Source: CAYTXJ01 sp965613025 (GTDB lineage: Bacteria; Desulfobacterota; DSM-4660; Desulfatiglandales; JALVMZ01). Taken from it: a stretch of DNA of 49,899 bases. Every line of letters begins with the position of its first letter. Position 1 is the first letter of the stretch. The stretch is taken from positions 1 to 49,899 of the forward strand of contig CBFDUE010000009.1 of assembly GCA_965613025.1 (NCBI GenBank). Direction: 5' to 3'. A model generated the notes under the pieces. The model ran no database searches. It saw only the letters and a list, made by a program, of their open reading frames with translations, and was not told the DNA's origin. Made by a program: the position numbers and the translations under genes. Shown one piece after another: positions 1-8,310 of the stretch.

Positions 1-135
1 GTAGGGGGGCTGGTGGTAAAGGATGATGTTGCAAGGTATGCGGAGAGAAAAGGGCTATTTGTGCTGACCCAGACAGATGAAGGTGGAGCCACAATATTAA
101 ACAAGGAAAGATTTAAACCAAAGGTGTTTGGGTAA
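1..135 (+). CDS. C-terminal end of an unrecognised protein (partial)
   Basis: An open frame enters from the left edge in frame 1 and stops at TAA 133-135, leaving about 44 C-terminal residues. The tail contains RKGLFVLTQTDEGGATILN followed by a basic stretch ending KVFG. This kind of ending is seen in some uncharacterised nuclease-like or coiled-coil proteins of unknown function, but the visible part is too short to name a family. The gene runs toward the convergent ACT-domain gene, with an inverted repeat between them. Confidence 0.5.
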   Translation, partial: VGGLVVKDDVARYAERKGLFVLTQTDEGGATILNKERFKPKVFG

Positions 136-142
136 ATATAGA

Positions 143-207
143 GATTGCTTCGGGTCTTTCAGACCCTCGCAATGACACACTACCCTGTCATTGCGAGCGA
201 AGCAATC
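143..207. repeat. Inverted repeat with a nested small hairpin (dispersed-repeat type)
   Basis: The right arm (187-207) is 21 nt. The left arm is its exact reverse complement but is interrupted: GATTGCTTCG (143-152), then a 13-nt insert GGTCTTTCAGACC (153-165) that is itself a 5-bp hairpin, then CTCGCAATGAC (166-176). A 10-nt loop (177-186) separates the arms. The core (GTCATTGCGAGC with GAAGCAATC) matches a repeat type that recurs between genes in many anaerobic bacterial genomes. It sits between two convergent genes and could also end transcription from both sides, though no U-tract is obvious. Confidence 0.75.
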
Positions 208-242
208 CCATTAGATAATAAGAATAAAAGTATTATTTTTAT

Positions 243-671
243 TTAAAGGCTGTATAGCTCTTCTCCCAAGATCCTGATCCAATTATCTTCCATTATCTTG
301 AGTGCCTCATCTCTTTTGGAAATGCCTAAGATAAGCACCGTGATATCACCTGTTCCGATACAGGGGTATATATAGTCCACATTTATTTTTGCAAGCTTTA
401 GGGGTTTTAGAATCGCATTTAGCCCCCCTGGATGATGAGGAGCCTCACATGCAATCACATCATTTACCGAGATCTTATATCCTCCTGCCTTTAAGACATT
501 TATGGCCTTTTCTGGGTCATTGGATACAAACCTGAGCTTTCCAATATCTTCCTCTGTTGTCACATAAAAAGCAATGATATTTACACCATTTTGTCCTAAG
601 ACTTCACTTACCTTAGATAGTTCTCCTGGCTGATTCTTGAGTTCAAGCTCAATCTCCTTTACAGTTTTCAT
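243..671 (-). CDS. Tandem ACT-domain protein
   Basis: 142 residues with two ACT-like regulatory folds. The first half opens with KTVKEIELELKNQPGELSKV and GVNIIAFYV, the classic ACT beta-alpha-beta start with a ligand-binding PGEL turn. The second half (PGGLNAILKPLKLAKINVDY, residues about 81-100) repeats the pattern. Such proteins bind amino acids or related small acids. The start codon overlaps the korC stop by 4 nt (ATGA), so it is the last gene of the 2-oxoacid oxidoreductase operon. This family is often found beside ferredoxin-dependent oxoacid oxidoreductases and aryl-CoA ligases. A role as an amino-acid-sensing partner is inference; no catalytic domain is present. Confidence 0.85.
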   Translation of the reverse strand: MKTVKEIELELKNQPGELSKVSEVLGQNGVNIIAFYVTTEEDIGKLRFVSNDPEKAINVLKAGGYKISVNDVIACEAPHHPGGLNAILKPLKLAKINVDYIYPCIGTGDITVLILGISKRDEALKIMEDNWIRILGEELYSL

Positions 672-1222
672 ATTCTATCTCCTTTTAATACAAATTGGGA
701 ACCCTTCTCCAATGCCCTCTCATTTAGCTTCATCATCTTGGAGGTGGCCTTCTCCTTAAATACCTCCTGAAGGGCTTTGCCTATGGAATCTATACTGGTA
801 AGCCCTGTCTTTTGCACAAATGCACCAAGCATAATGATATTTAAGACCCTCTCATTTCCAAGCTCTTCAGCAAGCTCATTTGCAGGAACTTTTACAACCT
901 CTATATCATCTCTGGCAGGAGCGGTATCAATCATAGAGGAATTCAATATCATAAGCCCTGATTCTCTGATCACCCCTTCATATTTTAACATGGATGGCTT
1001 GTTTAAGACCACACCATAGTCTGGAAAGGATGCCACAGGAGATGCAATCTCCTCATCCCCAACAGACACTGTGCAGTTTGCTGTCCCCCCTCTTACCTCT
1101 GCACCATAAGAAGGAAGATAGGTAACATATTTACCATCCCTCATACAGGCAACGGCAAGTATATATCCCATAAGCAGAACACCCTGTCCTCCAAATCCTG
1201 CAAACACTGTCTTTTTAATCAT
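668..1222 (-). CDS. korC: 2-oxoacid:ferredoxin oxidoreductase, gamma subunit
   Basis: 184 residues, the usual length of the gamma chain. The N-terminal signature FAGFGGQGVLLMGYILA and the LPSYGAEVRGGTANCTV segment (residues about 36-52) are typical. In this enzyme class the gamma subunit completes the CoA- and TPP-dependent active site that oxidatively decarboxylates a 2-oxoacid to its acyl-CoA and reduces ferredoxin. Lies 10 nt after korB and overlaps the ACT gene. The substrate (2-oxoglutarate, 2-oxoisovalerate or an aryl pyruvate) cannot be told from sequence alone, so the kor symbol is nominal. Confidence 0.9.
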   Translation of the reverse strand: MIKKTVFAGFGGQGVLLMGYILAVACMRDGKYVTYLPSYGAEVRGGTANCTVSVGDEEIASPVASFPDYGVVLNKPSMLKYEGVIRESGLMILNSSMIDTAPARDDIEVVKVPANELAEELGNERVLNIIMLGAFVQKTGLTSIDSIGKALQEVFKEKATSKMMKLNERALEKGSQFVLKGDRI

Positions 1223-1232
1223 TCCCCTCTCC

Positions 1233-1982
1233 CTACCTTATACCCTTTGCTTCGTCTTTTATTACTTTTAAAGGATATACCTTAGTAACAGTTTCATCTA
1301 TGTATCTACAGGCATCTATTGGCTTCATCTTCCAGTTAGTGGGGCATTGGCTTACTATCTCCACCAAAGAAAAACCCAGATCCTTCATCTGCACTTTGAA
1401 TGCCTTCTTCAGCGCCTTCTTTGCCCGGATGATATTTTTAGGGTTATTTACCGCACACCTTTCAATATAGACACTTCCTCTTGTTATGGCCAGCATCTCA
1501 CTCAGATCTAAGGGGAATCCGTCTCTGAGTTCCTGCCTTCCCTGAGGAGTGGTGGTTGATAGCTGTCCAAGTATGGTGGTGGGAGCCATCTGCCCCCCTG
1601 TCATACCATAGACACCATTGTTTACAAATACAACCGTGATTCTCTCCCCCCTGTTTGCTGCATGAACTGCCTCAGCAGTTCCGATGGCAGCGATATCACC
1701 ATCTCCTTGATAGGTAAATACTACTCTGTCAGGCAATATCCTCTTAATGCCTGTTGCCACTGCAATAGCCCTTCCATGGGGTGCCTCTGCCATATCCACA
1801 TCAAAATAGTTATATGCAAGCACTGCACAGCCTGCAGGAGGAACCCCTATGGTCTTACCCCTGATTCCCAGCTCATCAATTACCTCTGCAATAAGCCTGT
1901 GGATTATGCTATGACCACATCCAGGGCAATAGTGATACACTGAATCCTTTAATGACTTTGGTCTTTCAAATATCTTCTTCAT
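1233..1982 (-). CDS. korB: 2-oxoacid:ferredoxin oxidoreductase, beta (TPP-binding) subunit
   Basis: 249 residues. Shows YHYCPGCGHSIIHRL near the N-terminus (Cys residues in the cluster-binding position of beta subunits) and the thiamine-diphosphate motif TYQGDGDIAAIGTAE followed by NNGVYGMTGGQMAPTT (residues about 90-135). It binds TPP-Mg and normally also an Fe-S cluster. The ATG lies inside the stop of the upstream toxin gene (4-nt ATGA overlap), so korB translation is probably coupled to the toxin gene. Followed by korC after 10 nt. Confidence 0.92.
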   Translation of the reverse strand: MKKIFERPKSLKDSVYHYCPGCGHSIIHRLIAEVIDELGIRGKTIGVPPAGCAVLAYNYFDVDMAEAPHGRAIAVATGIKRILPDRVVFTYQGDGDIAAIGTAEAVHAANRGERITVVFVNNGVYGMTGGQMAPTTILGQLSTTTPQGRQELRDGFPLDLSEMLAITRGSVYIERCAVNNPKNIIRAKKALKKAFKVQMKDLGFSLVEIVSQCPTNWKMKPIDACRYIDETVTKVYPLKVIKDEAKGIR

Positions 1983-2341
1983 TTATCCCCCAAGTTTTTA
2001 CCTAATATCCATTTTGCTATCTTTTCTTTAATCCTCTGTAATCTAAGAGGAGATATCTCTCCTATTTTGCCCACCAATATCTCTCTCCTTACAACTGCAA
2101 GTCTCCCAGCCCGTATCACACTTTTAGTCTTTAGGCCAGAATTATCAAAATCTTCATCTTGAGGACTTATAATTTCATCTAATTCTGTAAGATATGAATA
2201 TACACGAGAAGAGATCATACATATAAGCCAATCATCAAATCTATCTGGAACCTTTCTGATAACTAAGGCTGGACGAAGTTTTCCCTCTTTTAAATCTACC
2301 TGGGGAAAATTAAATAAAACCACTTGTCCTTCAGCGATCAT
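1979..2341 (-). CDS. MazF/PemK-family toxin (probable endoribonuclease)
   Basis: 120 residues, typical for a MazF/PemK-like toxin. The N-terminal EGQVVLFNFPQVDLKEGK and RPALVIRK match the family's first strands and the RPALV loop. The later GLKTKSVIRAGRLAVV and VGKIGEISPLRLQRI match the second half. Family members cleave mRNA when released from their antitoxin. It overlaps the antitoxin by 4 nt upstream and korB by 4 nt downstream. The unusual point is its place inside a metabolic operon. Whether it is active as a toxin cannot be judged here. Confidence 0.82.
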   Translation of the reverse strand: MIAEGQVVLFNFPQVDLKEGKLRPALVIRKVPDRFDDWLICMISSRVYSYLTELDEIISPQDEDFDNSGLKTKSVIRAGRLAVVRREILVGKIGEISPLRLQRIKEKIAKWILGKNLGDK

Positions 2342-2550
2342 GAATATCTTACCCTAAGATCCTCTACTGAATAAATGCTATCCTCAGATTCTAAACCATG
2401 TAAGGCTGAAGAAAGAGAAAATTTTTCCCATTGCTCCCTTTCTTTATCTTCAAATTTCTTTTGTAAAAATTCAACATAATCAAGAACTTCTACCTGTTTA
2501 TCCTTAGGTAATAACTTAAGTTTTTCTATTATCTTTTCAGTAACTTCCAT
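2338..2550 (-). CDS. DUF2281-like antitoxin
   Basis: 70 residues. The first half is an amphipathic helix rich in Lys/Glu/Leu (KIIEKLKLLPKDKQVEVLDY), the usual start of DUF2281-type proteins. The second half is acidic and probably disordered until it binds the toxin (SSALHGLESEDSIYSVEDL). It starts 2 nt after the korA stop and ends in a 4-nt overlap with the MazF-like gene, the arrangement expected of a type II antitoxin-toxin pair. No separate DNA-binding domain is evident, so autoregulation would need another factor. Confidence 0.75.
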   Translation of the reverse strand: MEVTEKIIEKLKLLPKDKQVEVLDYVEFLQKKFEDKEREQWEKFSLSSALHGLESEDSIYSVEDLRVRYS

Positions 2551-2552
2551 AA

Positions 2553-3629
2553 TTAGAATTCATACTCCTTTTTAAAATAGAGGCTCGTAATCTTCTTGGC
2601 TATCTCATCAGGAGTTACTATTATACCTCCCGGCCTTCCATAAAAGTGCACATCTGCTCTTCCTTCAAGCGAAAGCCTTACATCTTCAACCATCTGCCCT
2701 GTGCTCATCTCAAATACAAAGAAATCCCTTACCAGTCTACTTAGATCCTGAAGCATCCTCTTTGGAAATGGGAAAAGGGTAATGGGTCTAAATAGCCCCA
2801 CTTTAAGTCCCATCTCCCTTACCCTTTTGATGGCACCTTTTGCAATCCTTGCAGCTGTACCATAAGCAATTACCACCACCTTTGCATCATCCACAAAGTA
2901 GAGTTCCTGATCAGTGATCTCCCTTTCCATCTGTTCATATTTTCTAACAAGCTTCCAGTTATGCTCCTCCTCTAAGTTTACATCCAAAAGCAGAGACTTT
3001 ATTACCCTGCTTGGTCTTCCTTCTGCACCAGTAAGTGCCCAGGGCTTTTGGGGAAGCTCCTTGGGGTCAATGGGTTCTGGAAAGATTACAGGTTCCATCA
3101 TCTGACCCATCATTCCATCACCAAGAATCATAACCGGGTTTCTATAGCGATCAGCATAATCAAACGCAACACGAGTAAGATCTGCAAGCTCCTGACCTGA
3201 TGCTGGTGCAAGCACAATACAGCGGTAATCTCCATGACCTCCACCACGGGTTGCCTGAAAATAGTCACCCTGAGAAGGGGCTATATTTCCAAGCCCAGGC
3301 CCCCCTCTCATCATATTGACAATTACTGCGGGAAGCTCCATCCCTGCAAGATAGGAGATCCCCTCCTGTTTAAGAGATATCCCTGGGCTGGATGAGCTTG
3401 TCATGGCACGAGCTCCTGCAATGGCCGCTCCCATAACCATGTTTATTGCAGCAAGTTCACTCTCTGCCTGGATAAATATCCCATCTTCAAGTTTTGCCAT
3501 TGCACCTGCCATATATTCGGTAAGCTCATTCTGTGGTGTGATGGGATAGCCTGCATAGAAACGGCATCCGGCACGAACTGCTGCTTCACCTACAATATGA
3601 TTCCCTCTCATTAACACCTTTTCACTCAC
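2553..3629 (-). CDS. korA: 2-oxoacid:ferredoxin oxidoreductase, alpha subunit
   Basis: About 358 residues. Begins VSEKVLMRGNHIVGEAAVRA and then AGYPITPQNELTEYMA, the hallmark of the alpha chain's pyrimidine-side TPP domain. SSSPGISLKQEGISYLAG (residues about 80-97) and RGGPGLGNIAPSQGDY follow. Domain II (VVIAYGTAARIAKGAI, residues about 250-265) is present. A TTG at 3641 could also start it, but GTG 3629 is preferred: a GAGGTG box lies 4 nt upstream and the protein then begins as family members do. It overlaps the korD stop by 8 nt. The next gene in the transcript is the antitoxin, not korB. Confidence 0.9.
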   Translation of the reverse strand: MSEKVLMRGNHIVGEAAVRAGCRFYAGYPITPQNELTEYMAGAMAKLEDGIFIQAESELAAINMVMGAAIAGARAMTSSSSPGISLKQEGISYLAGMELPAVIVNMMRGGPGLGNIAPSQGDYFQATRGGGHGDYRCIVLAPASGQELADLTRVAFDYADRYRNPVMILGDGMMGQMMEPVIFPEPIDPKELPQKPWALTGAEGRPSRVIKSLLLDVNLEEEHNWKLVRKYEQMEREITDQELYFVDDAKVVVIAYGTAARIAKGAIKRVREMGLKVGLFRPITLFPFPKRMLQDLSRLVRDFFVFEMSTGQMVEDVRLSLEGRADVHFYGRPGGIIVTPDEIAKKITSLYFKKEYEF

Positions 3630-3858
3630 GCCACACCTCAATAGCTATATCTGGACAGATGGTTGCACACATGGCACATCCAATGCATCCCTTTCCATCA
3701 GGATTTTTTTCAATAAACTTTGCAGGATGATACCCTTTTTGGTTCAGCTCTTCAGAGACAGTGATCAATTTTTGAGGACACACCTCAATACACAGATAAC
3801 ATCCCTTACACCTTTCACTGTCAATTATGATCTTTCCCTTCCTCTCTTTTTTTGCCAT
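3622..3858 (-). CDS. korD: 2-oxoacid:ferredoxin oxidoreductase, delta (2x[4Fe-4S] ferredoxin) subunit
   Basis: 78 residues from ATG 3858. Two classic ferredoxin motifs are visible: CKGCYLCIEVCP and, after a spacer typical of KorD/VorD, CIGCAMCATICP. It passes electrons from the TPP site to free ferredoxin. An in-frame start further upstream (3903) is rejected because it would lie within the predicted -10 box; the ATG at 3858 leaves a leader of roughly 38 nt. First gene of the kor operon and divergent from hdrA1. Confidence 0.9.
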   Translation of the reverse strand: MAKKERKGKIIIDSERCKGCYLCIEVCPQKLITVSEELNQKGYHPAKFIEKNPDGKGCIGCAMCATICPDIAIEVWRE

Positions 3859-3902
3859 AGCAAAAACTTCCACTCTCCCCTTTACTAATAAAATAAATGA
3901 CA

Positions 3903-3931
3903 AAAATAAGTGCCATATTTTATTATGTCAA
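3903..3931 (-). promoter_or_regulatory. Predicted sigma70 promoter of the kor operon
   Basis: On the minus strand TTGACA (3931-3926) is followed after 17 nt by TATTTT (3908-3903). The -35 is a perfect match and the -10 matches at four of six positions. The spacing and distance to the korD ATG (45 nt) are normal. No equally good promoter is visible for the divergent hdrA1 gene in the same 165-nt region. Confidence 0.6.
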
Positions 3932-4023
3932 CAATATTTTTTTGTAAAAAATTATTCTTGCAAAGATCTCAATTTTTTGCTGTATTTTCATCTCCTTTAA
4001 AATAAAAAGATGAGGGGTATCTT

Positions 4024-7000
4024 ATGGGTTCTGCTCATATCTTAAATGGATCTATTATGGTAGTTGGAGGCGGAATCGCAGGCATTCAGGCCGCCTTGGA
4101 TCTTGCAGACTCTGGATTCTATGTCTATCTGGTGGAGAGTTCCCCTGCCATCGGTGGTGTAATGGCACAGCTGGATAAGACCTTCCCCACCAATGACTGT
4201 TCCATGTGAATACTTGCTCCTAAGCTGGTCGAGGTCGGCCGGCACATCAACATTGAGCTTATAACACTTGCTGAGGTAAAGGAACTCAGTGGCAAAGAGG
4301 GAGATTTTAAGGTCAGGTTGATTCAGCATCCCAGATATGTGGATATAGAAAAGTGTATCGCCTGTGGGACATGTGCGGAAAAGTGCCCTAAAAAGGTGGA
4401 TGACTCCTATAATGAAGGACTAAGTAAAAGAAAGGCCATCTATGTAAAATATTCGCAGGCGGTTCCCCTTAAGTATGGAATTGATAAGGAGAACTGTATC
4501 TATTTTCAAAAGGGAAAATGTAAGGCATGTGAAAAATTTTGCCCCGCTGGAGCCATTCTATTTGATGATAAAGAAAGAGAGATCACCTTAGAGGTAGGTT
4601 CAATAATATTAGCCCCTGGTTTTAAGTCATTTGATCCTAAACTTTATGATACCTATTCCTATATTCGGCTTCCTAATGTTGTTACTTCTCTTGAATTTGA
4701 AAGGATACTTTCTGCCACTGGCCCTTTTATGGGACATCTCCTCAGACCTTCAGATAGGAAAGAGCCTGAAAAGATCGCGTGGCTTCAGTGTGTGGGATCA
4801 AGAGATATAAATAGGTGTGATAATGGCTATTGTTCCTCTGTATGTTGTATGTATGCCATTAAACAGGCAATAATTGCAAGGGAACACAGTAAACGACCTC
4901 TTGATTGTGCCATCTTCTTTATGGATATGCGAACCCATGGGAAGGACTTTGAACGATACTATGAAAATGCCAGATCACGAGGGATAAGATTTATTAGATC
5001 CCGAATCCATTCTATTGAACCTTACTCAGAAGATAATGGGCTTTTGCTTAGTTATATAGAGGAAGATGGAACCTTTAGACAGGAGAGCTTTGATATGGTG
5101 GTGCTCTCCGTTGGACTTGAAATTGATAAAAGAGTGGTAGAGCTTTCTAAACGACTGGGTATAGAGCTTAATCAATATAATTTTGTCAGAACAGATAGTT
5201 TTAGTCCGGTTTGCACATCTGTGCCAGGAATCTATGTGTGTGGAGCATTTACAGGGCCAAAAGACATACCCCAATCTGTTATGGAAGCAAGTGCTGCTGC
5301 ATGTGCTGCCAGTGCAGGGCTTTCCACTGTTCGAAACACAAAAACACGGGAATTGAAGATACCTGAAGAGAAAGATGTATCAAGGGAGGAGCCAAGAATC
5401 GGGGTATTTGTTTGTAATTGTGGAATAAATATAGGTGGTGTGGTAAGAGTTCCAGAGGTGGTTGAATATGCAAAGACACTCCCCCATGTGGTTTATGTAG
5501 AAGAGAATCTTTTCACCTGCTCTCAGGATACACAGGAAAAAATCAGTGAAGTGATTAAAGAAAAAGGGCTCAATCGGGTCGTGGTAGCTGCCTGCACTCC
5601 AAGAACTCATGAGGCCCTTTTTCAGGAAACCCTTACAAATGCAGGTCTAAATAAGTATCTGTTTGAGATGGCAAATATCAGAAATCAGTGCTCTTGGGTT
5701 CACTCAGACGATCCTGATGCAGCCACGCAAAAGGCAAAGGATCTGGTAAAGATGGCGGTAGCAAAAGCGGCACTTCTCACCCCACTTAAGGAGACAGAGC
5801 TTAAGGTTACTCAGAGTGCACTGGTCATTGGCGGAGGGATTGCAGGGATGTGTGCAGCCCTCTCTTTTGCAAAGCAGGGGTATGATGTGCACCTTGTTGA
5901 ACGGTCTAATCGTCTCGGAGGAAATGCACTCAAGTTGCATAAAAGCTTTAATGGTCAGGAAATAAGGCCGTTTGTGGAGGATCTAATAAAGGAATTAGAA
6001 GATAATTCAAAGGTAAAGATTCATCTAAACAGCAATATAATTAAAGTGGAAGGCTTTGTAGGAAATTTTAGGACAGATATACTCCAAGGAGATAAAAGAG
6101 AGATAATTGAACATGGTGTTACATTAATAGCTACTGGAGCAAGGGAATACAAGGGTGAGGAATATCTATATGGAAAACACAAGGATGTTATAACGCAGCT
6201 TGAGATGGATGAGTTGATTAGAACTAATGACAGTAGGCTTATGGAGGCCCGAAATATTGTATTTATCCAGTGTGTGGGCTCAAGGGATGAGAATAATCCA
6301 TATTGTTCGAAGGTGTGCTGCTCCCATTCTATCAGAAATGCACTGGATCTTAAGGAAATAAACCCGGATCTCAACATATATATCCTTTATAGAGACATTC
6401 GAACCTATGGGATAAGAGAAGATCTTTACAGAGAGGCGAGGAGAAAAGGTGTCCTATTTTTCCGCTATAGTCTGGATGAAAAGCCAAAAGTAGAGTCAGA
6501 TAGCAATGGTATTCAGGTCTATTTTAAAGACCATGTGCTTCATAGGGAAATAAAATTCAATGCAGACATCCTTTGTCTGGCCACTGCAATTGTTCCAAAC
6601 GACAATCAGGAGATTGTGCAGAAGTTTAAGGTCTCGATGGATCAGGATGGATGGCTACTCGAGGCCCATCAGAAGCTTAGACCTGTTGAGTTTGCCACAG
6701 ATGGTGTCTTTCTTTGTGGTATGGCGCACTATCCTAAGCCCATTGAGGAGAGTATAGCGCAGGCACAGGCCGCGGTATCTCGAGCCATCACAGTGCTTTC
6801 AAAAGAGAGTATTAAGGTAGGAGGGGTAGTTTCAGAGATAGATCCAGAACTCTGTTCAGGATGTCTCGGATGTCTAAATGTATGTCCATTTAAGGCAATA
6901 GATTTTGATGAGGAGAGGAATGTTGCAGTGGTTAATAAGGCACTCTGTAAGGGTTGTGGTGCATGTGCAGCAACATGCCCTTCACAGGCTCCGAGACTTA

Positions 7001-7053
7001 TGGGATTTAATAACCCTCAGATCTATGCCCAGATTAAAAACGCTTTATCTTGA
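4024..7053 (+). CDS. hdrA: HdrA-like iron-sulphur flavoprotein, fused double module, selenoprotein (copy 1)
   Basis: 1009 residues if TGA 4207-4209 is read as Sec (residue 62). The reading frame is open on both sides, and the protein homology runs across it: TFPTNDCSM-U-ILAPKLVEVG, where HdrA proteins have Cys. Order of parts: Rossmann FAD site VVGGGIAGIQAAL (about 12-24); Sec/Cys site; ferredoxin motif CIACGTCAEKCP (111-122); CKACEKFCP (166-174); a second module starting RIGVFVCNCGINIGG; a second FAD site VIGGGIAGMCAAL (about 600); two C-terminal ferredoxin motifs CSGCLGCLNVCP (944) and CKGCGACAATCP (975). HdrA is the flavin-based electron-bifurcating subunit of Hdr complexes and of BamE-like proteins. 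GAGGGG (4012-4017) is a good ribosome site. mvhD1 follows after 17 nt. HdrB and HdrC are absent nearby. Confidence 0.93.
4207..4243 (+). promoter_or_regulatory. Sec UGA codon and SECIS-like hairpin in hdrA1
   Basis: After UGA (4207-4209) and 14 nt, bases 4224-4230 pair with 4237-4243 (7 bp, including two G-U pairs), with the hexaloop GAGGUC at 4231-4236. Bacterial SECIS elements sit within the coding region just after the UGA and have a G near the start of the apical loop; this hairpin meets both. Seen in sequence; function inferred. Confidence 0.75.
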
Positions 7054-7070
7054 GAAAAGGAGAGGTGTCT

Positions 7071-7487
7071 ATGAGAAAGGAGGAATTTGAACCGAAGATC
7101 ATAGCGTTTTTATGTAACTGGTGTGCATATGGCGCCGCAGATCTTGCAGGAGTAAGCAGGCTTCAATATCCCCCAAATATACGACCTATAAGAGTGATGT
7201 GTTCCGCAACAGTCTCTCCACATCACATACTCAGGGCATTTCAAAGCGGTGCTGATGGTGTATTGGTTGGCGGGTGACACATTGGGGATTGTCATTACCT
7301 GGAAGGTAATTATATGACCATCAAGAGAATTACATTTTTGCAGGAATTTTTGGGATTCTTAGGGCTTGAAGGAAGGCTTCATCTGGAGTGGATCTCTTCG
7401 GCTGAGGCACAGAAGTTTGTGGAAGTGGTAACAAGATTTACTGAAAAGATAAAAGCATTAGGGCCAAGCCCACTCTCAAGGAGGTAA
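7071..7487 (+). CDS. mvhD: MvhD-like [2Fe-2S] electron-transfer subunit, selenoprotein (copy 1)
   Basis: 138 residues if TGA 7275-7277 is Sec69. The family's Cys-rich features are clear: FLCNWCAYGAADLAG near the N-terminus (Cys15, Cys18), RVMCSATVSP (about 43), then VLVGG-U-HIGDCHYLEGN, where MvhD normally has GGCHIGDCHY, and a tail with KALGPSPL. MvhD carries a [2Fe-2S] cluster and passes electrons between hydrogenase or formate dehydrogenase and HdrA. ATG 7071 is chosen over an upstream TTG (7050) because the AGGAG box (7058-7062) lies 8 nt before it. Sits 17 nt after hdrA1 and 3 nt before the next gene. Confidence 0.93.
7275..7310 (+). promoter_or_regulatory. Sec UGA codon and SECIS-like hairpin in mvhD1
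   Basis: 16 nt after UGA (7275-7277) a perfect 6-bp stem forms between ATTACC (7294-7299) and GGTAAT (7305-7310) around the loop UGGAA. G is the second loop base. The equivalent hairpin in mvhD2 keeps the same stem but has a different loop. Confidence 0.72.
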
Positions 7488-7490
7488 GTG

Positions 7491-8297
7491 ATGCTTAGTG
7501 TGAAAGAGCAGGTAAGGAAGTGGCTTGAGGATGGCGAAATAGATATATTTATTGGCTATAGGGAGTTTGAAGGTCATCCTATCCCATATTTCTTTACAAG
7601 GGAGAATATGGAGGAATTAGACTCTTTCGTTGAAAGTGGGCTCAGATATCCTCTTGAAAAGCTTGCTACAAGGCTTTCAAAGCTACATCCAGAAAAAAAG
7701 ATAGGACTTTTGCTAAGGGACTGCAATCAAAGGGCGTTAAATGTCCTATATATATGGAATCAATTGAATCCAGAAAATATTAAGACAATAATTCTTAATT
7801 GTTGTCCCTCTTCTCTGAAAGACAGAGCAGACTGTTCTTATCTTAAGAGGCAAGAAGTGGGAACCTATAAAAAAGAGGTTGGAATTGATAATAACATCTC
7901 AATTGAAGAGCTGGAAAAGAGAGATGTGGATGACAGATGGAGCAGATGGATGTATGAGTTTCAAAAATGTATAAAATGCTATGGATGTAGGGAGATATGT
8001 CCTGTATGTTTCTGCAAGGAGTGTTCCTTAGAAGATCCGGAGCTTATCTCACCTGGAAACATTCCGCCAGAGGTTCCTATATTTCACCTTGTTAGAGCCG
8101 TGCATATGGCAGGCAGATGTATTGATTGTGGCCTTTGTGAAGAGGTATGTCCTATGGATATACCCCTGAGACTGTTATACAGGATGATAAATGATATTGT
8201 CATAAGGCTATTTGATTATAAGACAGGTGTAAGCATGGAACAGTCACCTTTTAATATTCTTGGCGAAGAGGTCAAACTTGAACCAAAATCCTTGTAA
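7491..8297 (+). CDS. FdhB/FrhB-like iron-sulphur protein (copy 1)
   Basis: 268 residues. An N-terminal domain of about 140 residues (KIGLLLRDCNQRALNVLYIW is recognisable) resembles the region seen in coenzyme F420 hydrogenase/dehydrogenase beta-type proteins. It is followed by CIKCYGCREICPVCFCKECS (about 160) and a ferredoxin motif CIDCGLCEEVCPMDIP (about 208). Likely the small electron-transfer partner of FdhA, linking it to MvhD and HdrA; this is inferred from order. The start ATG 7491 is preferred to GTG 7488 because the AGGAGG box (7479-7484) then has a normal 6-nt spacing. Stops 13 nt before fdhA1. Whether it binds flavin is not clear. Confidence 0.75.
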   Translation: MLSVKEQVRKWLEDGEIDIFIGYREFEGHPIPYFFTRENMEELDSFVESGLRYPLEKLATRLSKLHPEKKIGLLLRDCNQRALNVLYIWNQLNPENIKTIILNCCPSSLKDRADCSYLKRQEVGTYKKEVGIDNNISIEELEKRDVDDRWSRWMYEFQKCIKCYGCREICPVCFCKECSLEDPELISPGNIPPEVPIFHLVRAVHMAGRCIDCGLCEEVCPMDIPLRLLYRMINDIVIRLFDYKTGVSMEQSPFNILGEEVKLEPKSL

Positions 8298-8310
8298 AAA
8301 GGAGATAGAG

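Noticed and set aside
3859..3903. Longer korD with 15 extra N-terminal residues
   Set aside because: The extra start would overlap the predicted -10 box, and the residues look unlike a ferredoxin N-terminus.
3904..4023. A promoter for hdrA1
   Set aside because: Only poor matches with wrong spacing (for example TTGCAA and TATTTT 19 nt apart) were found, and no sigma54 -24/-12 pattern fits.
5026..6377. Minus-strand open frames inside hdrA1
   Set aside because: They are reading-frame shadows of a well-supported plus-strand gene and show no recognisable domain.
7050..7070. TTG start 7 codons upstream for mvhD1
   Set aside because: It overlaps the hdrA1 stop and has no ribosome site, whereas ATG 7071 has AGGAG at a normal distance.
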